Source of the DNA: Brachionus plicatilis
Taxonomy: Eukaryota; Rotifera; Eurotatoria; Ploima; Brachionidae
Length of the DNA stretch: 21,750 nt
Direction of reading: 5' to 3'
Assembly: GCA_010279815.1 (NCBI GenBank)
Contig: QEOQ01000690.1
Span: forward strand, 308,107-329,856
In this document: positions 1-7,220 of the stretch, piece after piece
Numbering within the stretch: position 1 is the first letter of the stretch
Layout of the letters: each line of letters begins with the position of its first letter
Translations under genes and position numbers: made by a program
The notes under the pieces: model-generated
What the model was told of the DNA's origin: nothing
Seen by the model: the letters and a program-made list of their open reading frames with translations, nothing else
The model's database searches: none

Positions 1-258
1 GATGGATTGTAAAAAGACATGCGCCTTCAATTTCTGACCGAACAATAGACTTGTACGGATTAAAGCGAGTTGACTGTAGTTCTACATCCAGTAACTAATT
101 GAGTTCAAAAAAGAGGCAGAGGACGTCCACGTAAAGCTGATTCAAAAAATAAAAAACCAATTAATGTAATTGATGGATGCACTGTATTGTCTTTTTTCCA
201 TTTTTTATTTTCTTATTCTACTATAGAAAATATTTTTGTTACTATCTGATACCATATT
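1..258 (+). pseudogene. Decayed coding remnant with AT-hook-like basic stretch
   Basis: Two adjoining open stretches lie in different frames. Bases 3-95 read WIVKRHAPSISDRTIDLYG and onward in frame 3, ending at a TAA. Bases 103-249 read in frame 1 through KRGRGRPRKADS to a TGA. The core RGRPRK is the classic AT-hook minor-groove DNA-binding motif, seen in chromatin proteins and in some transposon proteins. One frameshift separates the two parts, so this looks like the 3' end of a dead transposon or gene whose 5' part lies outside the window. I do not recognise the family. An intron between the parts is a less likely alternative. Confidence is low. Confidence 0.3.
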
Positions 259-468
259 TGCTACATTTATATGCTACTGATAAAAAAAAATTCACTTCTA
301 CAATATTTATTAACCATTGTAAAATTGAATAAAACAAAAATTTGTCCAATAAAGTGCACTCCCATTATAAGGAAAGAGCAAAACTTAAATATTTAGTTGA
401 CAAAATGAGAATATCACCACAATGTCAAAAGGCATATTTGTCAAAATTAATAATAATTAATAATTAAT
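259..468. other. AT-rich spacer
   Basis: AT-rich sequence with short homopolymers. No open frame, repeat or motif that I can support. Confidence 0.5.
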
Positions 469-964
469 AGGGATTACTTAAAAAAACACTTTTTTTTATT
501 TTTATATTTATTATCATCTCAGCCTACTAAACGTTGGATTAGTGTCTTGATTTATAGTGTTTTAAGCTAAATTATTTTTATTTAGTTGTTATAAAATTAG
601 AAATAAATTAAAAAAATTAAAAGACTGAGATGATTGTAAAAATTCAACTATTATTATTATTAATATCAAGTTCAGCATCAACTTCCATTTTATCATCATT
701 TTCAAAATTAATAATTTTTTTCTTGCAAAATACTTCAAGGTTACTTGTGCAAGAACGGATAAATTTGGACTTTGGTGGTATAATAATATTTAATGGGATT
801 GGTTTCAATATTTAGTTAAAATATTCAAAATTTAAATCAAATCACATGACTTTGATACTTTATTTAAATAAAATGAAACATAATTTAAAAAAAGTAAAAC
901 CATGGATTTGTTCGAAATTTTGTCTAGTTTTGTAAAAAAAAAAGGGGTTTATTAAGTAATCCCT
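469..964. mobile_element. Putative MITE with terminal inverted repeats AGGGATTACTTAA
   Basis: The left end (469-489) starts AGGGATTACTTAAAAAAAC. The right end (about 945-964) is its near-perfect inverse, ending TTAAGTAATCCCT. A second internal inverted pair, ATCATCTCAG (513-522) and CTGAGATGAT (625-634), could form a hairpin. No target-site duplication is clear, so the superfamily is not assigned. The 61-codon open frame inside (630-815) is low-complexity and not convincing. A non-autonomous DNA transposon about 496 bp long is the best reading. Confidence 0.42.
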
Positions 965-1060
965 GGGACTTTAACAATTAAACTGAAAAAAGTATTCTTT
1001 TTGGCTTTTTTTCAATGATAAAAATTGGCACACCCTTTTTTTTTTAAACAAAATTATATA

Positions 1061-1191
1061 CCAGGGTGTAGAAAATTTTAAGCTCTTTCAGAATATATAT
1101 AATTTTAAAAAAGATTTTTATATTATCTTTGAGTAATTGAGTCTGAAAGACCTACAAGGTTTTAAAGGGTTAGTTCTTTTTAGACACCTGG
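1061..1191. mobile_element. Small MITE-like inverted repeat, ends CCAGG(G)TGT
   Basis: The left end is CCAGGGTGTAGAAAA (1061-1075). The right end is the imperfect inverse TTTTTAGACACCTGG (1177-1191). Both sides are flanked by ATATA, which may be a short target duplication but is also common in such AT-rich DNA. The CAGG-type terminus recalls hAT elements, but the 8-bp duplication expected of hAT is not seen. Confidence 0.32.
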
Positions 1192-1672
1192 ATATAAATT
1201 TTTTTTTAGCCCCCAAAAAAAAATGAAATTTAGGGTTTCAAAGGACGTAGTTTACGAATTTAAAGTCAAAAATTTTTTTTTTTTTAAACTTTTTTGTTAA
1301 AAATTTTTGTCATCTTAAAAATAAATAAATTCTTAAATTTTAGAGCTTTGTTAAAAATAAAATATTTTTTAATCATTTAATAAAATTGCATTTAAGAAAT
1401 ATTTTTAAAATTATTTTTTGATTTTAAATTTTAATCAAACATATGACAAGGTCTAAACTTCTATGCATTAACCAATTATTGTTTAATTTTCAGTGAAAAA
1501 TTTATATTTTTTTGAAACAATAGAACAGAGAGACATGTGACAAAAATTTCTAAATTTTGTTGCCATGGAAATCGAGGCTATTGATCGAGGATTATATAAT
1601 AAATTTGATTATTACAAATTTTCATTCAAAACTCAATTATAAATTATGACAATATCAAATTTATATTTTTTA
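1192..1672. other. AT-rich upstream region of EF-hand gene 1
   Basis: No coding evidence. A more complex patch at 1223-1270 (GGGTTTC, GTAG, GAATTT, GTC spaced in order) has a related copy near 11170-11216. A TATATAATAAAT stretch near 1594 could serve as a core promoter but is unremarkable in this composition. Confidence 0.4.
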
Positions 1673-1691
1673 TTGTTTCTTTTACCTATAG
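1673..1691 (+). promoter_or_regulatory. Candidate 3' splice acceptor upstream of gene 1 (5'UTR or spliced-leader site)
   Basis: A pyrimidine-rich run followed by ACCTATAG ends at 1691, 61 bases before the gene 1 ATG. No obvious matching donor lies just upstream. It could accept a 5'UTR intron or a trans-spliced leader. The same layout is found before gene 3 (acceptor ending 5871, ATG at 5938). Mapping full-length cDNA 5' ends would decide. Confidence 0.35.
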
Positions 1692-1752
1692 AAAATAAAT
1701 ATTTTGTGAGTTAGAATAAAAATTGGAAATTAAGACGCTATTTTTGGTTAAA

Positions 1753-2315
1753 ATGAGTCAAGTAAGTAAAATAACTAATCTAATGACAAAATTCTAAGCT
1801 TGGTTTTCAGAGGCTAAATCCAACCCAACTCAAAGAGCTCAAAGACTGCTTCAGTGTGTTCGATAGTGATGACTCAGGCTCGATCTGCGTCAAAGAATTG
1901 AAAAAAGTGTGCGAATCTCTTGGGATTAAAGTGGGAGATAGACAAGTGAACGAGCTTATGAGATTAATGGACAGAGACGGAAGTGGAAGTGTTGATTTCA
2001 AAGAATTTGTGAATGTAATGGCCGAGCAGTTTTTTCGCGAGCCAACTCCCGCTGAGCTCGAAGCAGCTTTTGACACTTTCGATCAGGGTTAATAAAAAAT
2101 TTTTTTAAGGTTTTCATTATTTTATTTAAATTTATTTTTTTTTAGACAAAAGTGGATACATAAGTGAAGAAGAGTTGCTAATGGTAATGACACGTTTCAA
2201 AGGAAACATAACAATATCAGATGTACAGAAAATGATTCAGGCTGTTGATAAAGACAGAGATAACAGAATAAATAAAAAAGAGTTCATTGCTGTGGTATTG
2301 AATCAAAAATATTGA
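1753..2315 (+). CDS. EF-hand gene 1: calmodulin/troponin-C-like protein, 151 aa, three exons
   Basis: Exons are 1753-1761 (MSQ), 1811-2087 and 2146-2315, with introns of 49 bp (phase 0) and 58 bp (phase 1), both GT-AG. The joined frame is continuous for 151 residues, close to calmodulin (149) and troponin C. Four EF-hand loops are visible at residues 21-32, 57-68, 94-105 and 130-141, each with Asp at position 1 and Glu at position 12, so all four may bind Ca2+. Loop 4 has Asn instead of the usual Gly at position 6. The linker before EF3 contains EPTPAELEAAF, shared with gene 3. There is no signal peptide or membrane segment, so a cytosolic Ca2+ sensor is inferred. Exon 2 is clearly GC-richer than exon 3 and than genes 2 and 3. 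A poly(A) signal AATAAA lies at 2401. The family call is firm; whether it is a calmodulin-like, troponin-C or centrin-type protein is not settled. Confidence 0.92.
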
Positions 2316-2400
2316 AAAATGTGTCTAATTGTATTTATTTTTTCATTGAGCCTAGATTTTATATTCGTTATTTTTTGAATTTTGGGATTCTAAATTTAGA

Positions 2401-2406
2401 AATAAA
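2401..2406 (+). terminator. Poly(A) signal of gene 1
   Basis: AATAAA 85 bp after the gene 1 stop codon. It is the first canonical hexamer in that 3' flank, but such hexamers are frequent in this composition. Confidence 0.45.
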
Positions 2407-2828
2407 TGTATGAAAAAAAATATGTTTTCCTTGATAAAAAAGTTGAATTTAAATTAAAATTTAAAAGAAACACAGATTTAATTGTAATAAAGTTTTCAAT
2501 TTTCATTAAAAAAATTATGAAATATCAAATTTGGATTTGTCAATATTTACGATTTTAATAATTTTTATAACCAGGTATTTTTTTTCAATTTAATCGAATT
2601 TTTTTGGAGTTTAACAATATTTATCATCAAAAGAATTTTTTCTCTCCTAATTTATTATTTTAATTTGAAATAAAATTTGAAACTAAAATAATTTTATTTT
2701 TCCATTTAAACAAAAATGTAAATTTTAAAACATTAAATTTTTTGTCTTCAAAAGTTTTTTATTAAAATCAATTAAAAAATTTTAACTCTATTAAAGTAAA
2801 ATAAAAAGGTACATTTTGGAATTACATA
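2407..2828. other. AT-rich intergenic region
   Basis: Homopolymer-rich AT sequence between gene 1 and the MITE at 2829. I see no coding, RNA or repeat feature. Confidence 0.5.
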
Positions 2829-3192
2829 CAGTCTAGCCCGATTTTATCAACCCTGAACTTGTCAATTTTTAATTTTGTCAGCATTTTTTAAATAACCGTG
2901 AGAAAAGATTACGCTTCCCATTGAAGAGCTATTCCATCTTGTAAATTTTATTGAATTAATTTGAAGATAAAATTTTTGAAATTCCGTTTGACCATAAACA
3001 AGCCAAATTAATTTTTTTTCGATAAGTATTAATTTTTTATATATTTATAAGAATTTCAATAAAATTTTTTTAAATAAATTTTTTAATTTTGTCAACAGAT
3101 ACTGACAAATTCAAATTTCTTATTCTGTCGATATTTTTTTTGTCAACAATTTTCATTTTACGCTGAGCGTTGACAAAATCAAGGCTAAACTG
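2829..3192. mobile_element. pogo/Tc1-mariner-like MITE with TA target duplication
   Basis: The left end CAGTCTAGCCCGATTTTATC and the right end (inverse of CAGTTTAGCCTTGATTTTGTC) form imperfect terminal inverted repeats of about 25 bp. Both are flanked by TA (2827-2828 and 3193-3194), the TA duplication expected of Tc1/mariner/pogo. The 364-bp element has no open frame and is therefore non-autonomous. The motif TTGTCAA or close variants recurs near both ends and inside the right half (about 2860, 2875, 3090, 3105, 3150 and 3170), which may be transposase-binding repeats. Confidence 0.72.
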
Positions 3193-3194
<2 letters not shown>

Positions 3195-3229
<35 letters not shown>

Positions 3230-3264
3230 GCTACGGCAAGTAGGCTTGCGGAGACGTCTTACTA
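3195..3264 (-). mobile_element. LINE 3'-tail fragment with (TTA)n tail
   Basis: A (TAA)n run (about 3195-3229) is followed by AGCTACGGCAAGTAGGCTTG. On the minus strand this is a short retrotransposon 3' end with a (TTA)n tail. The same arrangement, (TAA)n then AGCTACAGCAGGAG, ends the LINE at 3682-4323, so the two are members of one family. The 5' truncation point is unclear and little more than the 3' UTR is kept. Confidence 0.5.
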
Positions 3265-3580
3265 GGAAGAGTTGAAAAAATTTAGTTTCTGATATTCCAC
3301 TTTCCCAGCCAAATTGATTTATTAAGTTGTTAAGTTTAATCAAAAGTTACTTTCTAACTAAAATAAAACTTACTTTAAAACAAAGTAAAAACTTATATAT
3401 TAAAATACCATTCATGGACAATTATTTGTTTAATAAAACTTAAGTATCTTCAGATCAAGTCAACAATCTTGAACATGAACATTTATATTTAAAATTTTCA
3501 AATTACTGACATATGCTCCAGCTTTTTCTATCTGTAATGTAAAAATTTCAAGTTACGGCAAAAGATTTGACTTGGAATTT
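3265..3580. other. AT-rich spacer between LINE fragments
   Basis: No coding or repeat structure seen, apart from TTACGGCAAAA near 3553, which is the inverse of the TTTTGCCGT in the following tandem repeat. Confidence 0.4.
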
Positions 3581-3587
3581 TTTTTTT

Positions 3588-3669
3588 GCCGTTCCAAGTA
3601 GTTATTAAGGGGACCACATAAATTTTTTGCCGTTCCATGAAGCTATTAAGGCGGCCAATTTTTATTTCA
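3588..3669. repeat. Two-copy 41-bp tandem repeat
   Basis: Two adjacent units each begin GCCGTTCCA, continue with a variable bridge and TATTAAGG, and end in a GG(A/C)C-rich stretch. GCCGTTCC occurs at 3588 and again at 3629, a period of 41. The copies differ at several positions. The function is unknown; it may be part of an old element next to the LINE at 3682. Confidence 0.6.
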
Positions 3670-3681
3670 AATTCTTTTACT

Positions 3682-4323
3682 TAATAATAATAATAATAAT
3701 AATTTAAGCTACAGCAGGAGACCTGTGGAGCAAGGCTAGACTTAACCTAGCTATGGTAGCTGTTTGGTTTTTACAAACCATAATAATAAAGTTATCTTGT
3801 AGTTTTACAATAAAAAAGCTAATAAAATAAAGTAACGTAATAAAAGCTAACGCATTTGCCGTTATTTCATTTTTAAATAATTATCCAGCTGGTTTTTAAA
3901 GCAATTCTTCGATTGCGCGTTGATTAATTCGTCAGGCAGCTCATTCCAACTGTTCTCTACTCTATTTGTCAGAAAGTTGTCTCGTTGTTTTGTCTTGGTG
4001 AGCTGGTTAGTCAACCTGTGCTGATGACCTCGAATGCCACCGGCTGGACCTTCTCTTGTCAGTAAGTTGCTTTTCAAAGTCTGGTTATGCCACACTACCG
4101 AGCTAAAATCATTCGTGATCTTAAAAAACTCTATAAGGTCGCCTCTTTCTCGTCTCACTTTTAAGGTGGTAAGTTCTAACTTAGCTAGTCTTTGTTCGTA
4201 TTCAAGATGTTTGAGGTCATAAACCAATTTTGTGGCTCGCCGTTGTACCTTTTCTAGTATGTTTATATCTTTTTTTGTATAAGGGTTCCAAGCAGCAACT
4301 GCGTACTCTAAGTGCGGTCTAAC
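3682..4323 (-). pseudogene. 5'-truncated non-LTR retrotransposon (LINE), RT C-terminal region
   Basis: On the minus strand, 4323 to 3862 is open for 153 codons, starting just after a TAG. It reads through RPHLEYAVAAWNPY, then KVQRRATKLVYDLKHL and finally TNRVENSWNELPDEL to the stop at 3862-3864. This is the conserved C-terminal end of LINE reverse transcriptases (CR1/L2/Jockey-like pattern: HLEYA..W.PY followed by NRV...WN.LP). The endonuclease and the catalytic RT core are absent, as expected for 5' truncation during target-primed insertion. A 3' UTR (3861-3705) ends in a (TTA)n tail (3704-3682). The preserved frame suggests a fairly recent insertion. The clade is not resolved, and no target duplication was found with confidence. 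Confidence 0.82.
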
Positions 4324-4327
4324 CTAA

Positions 4328-4576
4328 CTTATGCTTATTTATCTTTTAAAAAAAAAATTTAATTTGTGACCTTCTCTTTTTTTTTGTTTTAGTATCTTCT
4401 TTATATGTTTTTTTCTCCCCTAGAATTCATATTTTTCTAATCGATAAATTCAATAAAAATATTGATATAAATACAGCATCATCATCAAGTCATGAATTTG
4501 TAATGCCAACAAACTCTCTTTAAAACAAAATTGAAAATATTAATAATACATATAGGAACCCAATAAAACCTTATAT
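4328..4576. other. AT-rich spacer
   Basis: No feature that I can support between the LINE fragment and the hAT-like MITE. Confidence 0.5.
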
Positions 4577-4584
4577 AAAATATA

Positions 4585-4838
4585 CAGAGTTGTTTAAAAG
4601 TCACAAGTCTCAAGTCCGGACTTTTTTTTTAAATTTTCATTCAATAGTTCAAATCCAGCCTTTAAAATTTTGAATACCGAAGAAGAAATTTATGCTAAAA
4701 ATGCAAAAAAATTCTGATATATGGCAAATCTATTCCATTAGAAAACCCAAGAGTATATAAATTTTTTGATATGAAGCCAATTTAAAAAAAAATTCTGGAC
4801 TTGGACTTTTTTTTGGGACTTTTAAACCACTCTCTCTG
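4585..4838. mobile_element. hAT-like MITE with perfect 8-bp target duplication
   Basis: The left end is CAGAGTTGTTTAAAAGTC and the right end is the inverse of CAGAGAGAGTGGTTTAAAAG. Both abut identical AAAATATA octamers (4577-4584 and 4839-4846). An 8-bp duplication and a CAGAG terminus are the hallmarks of hAT transposons. Subterminal sequence on both sides repeats AAGTC/GACTT, also typical. At 254 bp without an open frame it is a non-autonomous copy. Related ends occur at 6880 and in the AAGTC-rich sequence at 9294-9709. Confidence 0.8.
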
Positions 4839-4846
4839 AAAATATA

Positions 4847-5160
4847 TATAATGAATATTAAAATTAATTTAATAATTAATTACCAAAAATAATGTGAAAT
4901 TATGAAATTTAGCCTTTTCTTGACCTTTGGTAGAAGCACTGTATTTAAATTGAAAAATATTTAATGATTAAATAAAATAAAATAAAAATTGACATTAATT
5001 TTATAAAATATTTTGAAAAATAAAAATAAAATAGATTTCTTTTTTTTTCAATTTTATTATGCTAAAAAAAAACTCATTTTTTTAATTATTTATAAATTTA
5101 AAGAAAAAAATAGAAAGGGAAACGGAACTTTTTAATAATTTTTTTGGAAATAATTCCAAT
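4847..5160. other. AT-rich region upstream of gene 2
   Basis: Low-complexity AT sequence. The promoter of gene 2 presumably lies here or just downstream, but no distinct element can be singled out. A weak AG (GATTATAG, ending 5178) lies 67 bases before the gene 2 ATG. Confidence 0.4.
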
Positions 5161-5245
5161 GCGCAAATTAGATTATAGAACTGGAAGATTTTAAATATGA
5201 TGGATTGGGCTTAAAATGTTACAAATTTTATTTAAGTTTCTAAAA

Positions 5246-5778
5246 ATGAATAAAGTAATAAACATTAATGAGAAAATTTTTAACAAATATTATTTTGCTT
5301 TTCAGTTGGAATCAAATGAGATCAAGGATTTGAGAAGCGCCTTCAGAATGATAGATTTGGAAAAGTCTGGTAAAATCTGCATTCATCATTTAAAGAATCT
5401 AGTCAAAAATTTAAATTTGAATGTTGATAAACAAGTAGTAGACAGGGTGTTTGAAAATATTGACCAAAATGGTGATGGAAAAATTCAATTTGAAGAATTT
5501 TTGAGTGAAATTGAAAAACGACAGTCAAAAAAGTCTCACAAAGAGACTGCATTCTGTGCTATTGATTTGGACAGTTCGGGATACATCACTGTAGACGAAT
5601 TGTCCAAAATTGCTAAAAAAATCAACGCTACAATCACCAAGCAACAAATTGAAGAAATAATGAGCAAAACAGACCTGGATGGCAATCACAAAATTTCTCT
5701 AGATGGTAATCTAAGGATTTTAGTTCATGTGATACTAAAATTTTTCTTTAAGAATTTAAAACTCTAATGGAAGAATAA
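5246..5778 (+). CDS. EF-hand gene 2: divergent four-EF-hand protein, 144 aa, three exons
   Basis: Exons are 5246-5254 (MNK), 5306-5705 and 5753-5778, with introns of 51 bp (phase 0) and 47 bp (phase 1). The unspliced frame reads through both introns, but only splicing restores the final EF-hand: GAT G joined to AATTT gives LDEFKTLMEE and a stop. EF-hand loops sit at residues 20-31, 56-67, 90-101 and 126-137. Loop 1 has His instead of Glu at position 12, so Ca2+ binding there is doubtful. Loop 2 is canonical (DQNGDGKIQFEE). Loop 4 has His at the usual Gly position. The start is chosen by analogy with gene 1: a three-codon first exon and a phase-0 intron. The linker (EKRQSKKSHKETAF) differs from genes 1 and 3. 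The protein is probably a cytosolic Ca2+-binding regulator; its partner is unknown. A poly(A) signal lies at 5827, and gene 3 follows after 159 bp on the same strand. Confidence 0.88.
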
Positions 5779-5826
5779 TTTCAATGGTTTTATTGATCGT
5801 ATTTTGTTTCAACTTATTTTAAGAAC

Positions 5827-5832
5827 AATAAA
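5827..5832 (+). terminator. Poly(A) signal of gene 2
   Basis: AATAAA 48 bp after the gene 2 stop and about 39 bp before the strong acceptor-like AG at 5870-5871. The order stop, AATAAA, pyrimidine tract, AG, next ATG resembles an intercistronic region of an operon processed by polyadenylation coupled to trans-splicing. Confidence 0.5.
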
Positions 5833-5848
5833 ATATTCAACATAGCAT

Positions 5849-5871
5849 TTTTTTTCTCTATTTTTCCTTAG
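5849..5871 (+). promoter_or_regulatory. Strong acceptor-like pyrimidine tract before gene 3 (candidate trans-splice site)
   Basis: A long T/C run ends in CCTTAG at 5871, 66 bases before the gene 3 ATG. No convincing donor lies between the gene 2 stop and this site. Gene 1 has a similar site at nearly the same distance (61 bases). Spliced-leader addition is known in rotifers and flatworms, so this is a plausible spliced-leader acceptor. A 5'UTR intron with a distant donor is the alternative. Confidence 0.42.
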
Positions 5872-5937
5872 AAACCAAAATAAAAAAATAGGTAAATTTT
5901 AATTTAGAATTCTTGAATTTTTTGTCACACTTTAACA

Positions 5938-6581
5938 ATGTCGGTAAGTTTGAGCATAATTTTTGCTTCAAGTGCCAAATTAAAAAAATTATTTTAAGGG
6001 TTTGACCAAAGAACAGATAAATGGTAAATGAGATGGACAAAATTAATGTTTATTTTAATTTTTAATTATTAGAGTTGAAAAATGGATTTAAGATTTTTGA
6101 CCAAGATGGCAGCGGGTCAATTGACCCGCAAGAAATCAGAAGTATAATGGCAAATTTTGACAGTTCCATCAGTGAAAATGATATTGATGAATTGATCGAT
6201 GACCTGGACAAGAACAATGATGGTATGGTTGATTTTAATGAATTTGCGAATCAATTAGGCAAAAAATTTTACTCTCAGCCTCCCAGAGCTGAACTTGAAG
6301 CCGCATTTAAATACTTTGAGTGGGTTAAGTTTTAAAAATTTTAGTGTAAATTAAAAATTTAAAATATTTAGCAAAGATGGCTCTGGTTTTATTGACGAAG
6401 AAGAGCTGGTTCAAGTGATCAGGCAATTTAATCCTAAATATTCTGAAGAGCGGATCAAAAAAGTGATTTCCACAATTGATAAAGATAATAGTGGAAAAAT
6501 TTGCATTGATGGTAAGTTTAACATCTAAATCCAGCATATAACATTTCTTTTAAAGAATTCGTTCAGATGATGACACAATAG
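5938..6581 (+). CDS. EF-hand gene 3: calmodulin-like protein with four canonical EF-hands, 147 aa, five exons
   Basis: Exons are 5938-5943, 5999-6023, 6073-6319, 6372-6511 and 6556-6581. The introns are 55, 49, 52 and 44 bp, all GT-AG, with phases 0, 1, 2 and 1. The joined frame is open for 147 residues. Loops at 20-31 (DQDGSGSIDPQE), 56-67 (DKNNDGMVDFNE), 93-104 (DKDGSGFIDEEE) and 129-140 (DKDNSGKICIDE) all have canonical ligands, so this is the most calmodulin-like of the three. The N-terminus GLTKEQINEL also resembles the calmodulin start. The donor at 6320 (GTGGG) is chosen because it alone recreates the Asp at position 1 of EF3. The linker PPRAELEAAF matches gene 1. The last intron falls at the same codon and phase as in gene 2. 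A cytosolic Ca2+ sensor is inferred. A poly(A) signal lies at 6639. Confidence 0.92.
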
Positions 6582-6638
6582 ACAATTATATAGGAAATTT
6601 TTATCCTTTTTAGATCATTTAGTTTGAAATTAATTTTT

Positions 6639-6644
6639 AATAAA
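6639..6644 (+). terminator. Poly(A) signal of gene 3
   Basis: AATAAA 57 bp after the gene 3 stop, a spacing like that of gene 2. Confidence 0.45.
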
Positions 6645-6879
6645 ATATTTAGTAAATTCGATTTTAAATATTTTAATAATTACTAGAAAAATGAATATAG
6701 AAGAATTTTTACGTATTTTTTATTTTATTTGAAATAATTTTGAATGTAAATTTACAAATGTAAAATTACTTCAGAAAAAGGATTCCTGAAAAATAATTAA
6801 AACTTTATTTTTAAATATTTGTTTTTTCCTATTGACTTTTTATCTTGATTTTAAACGAAATGATTCTTGTCGATTTTTC

Positions 6880-7220
6880 CAGAGTTATTTTTAAGTCACA
6901 AGTCTTAAGTCAAGTCAAGTCAATGACTTAATTTTTTTTTTTTAAAAAAAGTCCAAGTCAAGCCGGTCAGCTTGGAGGTCAAATTTTTGGGCCGTTTAAA
7001 AACCGGTCAAAAGTAAGCGGGCGGTCATTTAGCCGTTCAGCTTGGCGGCCCGAATTTTGGACTGGCAAGCTGACAAAAAAAGAGGTGATAAGATTTTAAA
7101 AAAATAAAAAATTTAGATAATTTAATATGTTTATTAATTTAAAAAAAAAAAAGTTTTTTTAATTGAAAAAAATAAACAACTACCAACAACCAACGACTTG
7201 ACTTAAAAAAAAAGTCTGCA
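6880..7220. mobile_element. hAT-like element end with AAGTC repeats and a GC-rich palindromic core
   Basis: The start at 6880, CAGAGTTATTTTTAAGTCAC, closely matches the left end of the hAT-like MITE at 4585. It is followed by repeated AAGTC (6894-6925). A GC-rich block then repeats AGCCG(G/T)TCAGCTTGG at 6961 and 7031, and the inverse CAAGCTGAC follows at 7065-7073. GACTTGACTT recurs near 7196. The right boundary and target duplication are unclear. The element may originally have continued to the AAGTC-rich sequence at 9294-9709, with the palindrome at 7798-9293 inserted within it. Confidence 0.48.

Noticed and set aside
1807..2076. 89-codon open frame on the minus strand across EF-hand gene 1
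   Set aside because: It is the antisense shadow of exon 2, whose sense frame encodes two clear EF-hands.
5216..5245. Upstream in-frame ATG extending gene 2 by ten residues (MLQILFKFLK)
   Set aside because: The frame then runs through a good GTAATA...TTTTCAG intron. Genes 1 and 3 both show a very short first exon, so MNK at 5246 with splicing is preferred.
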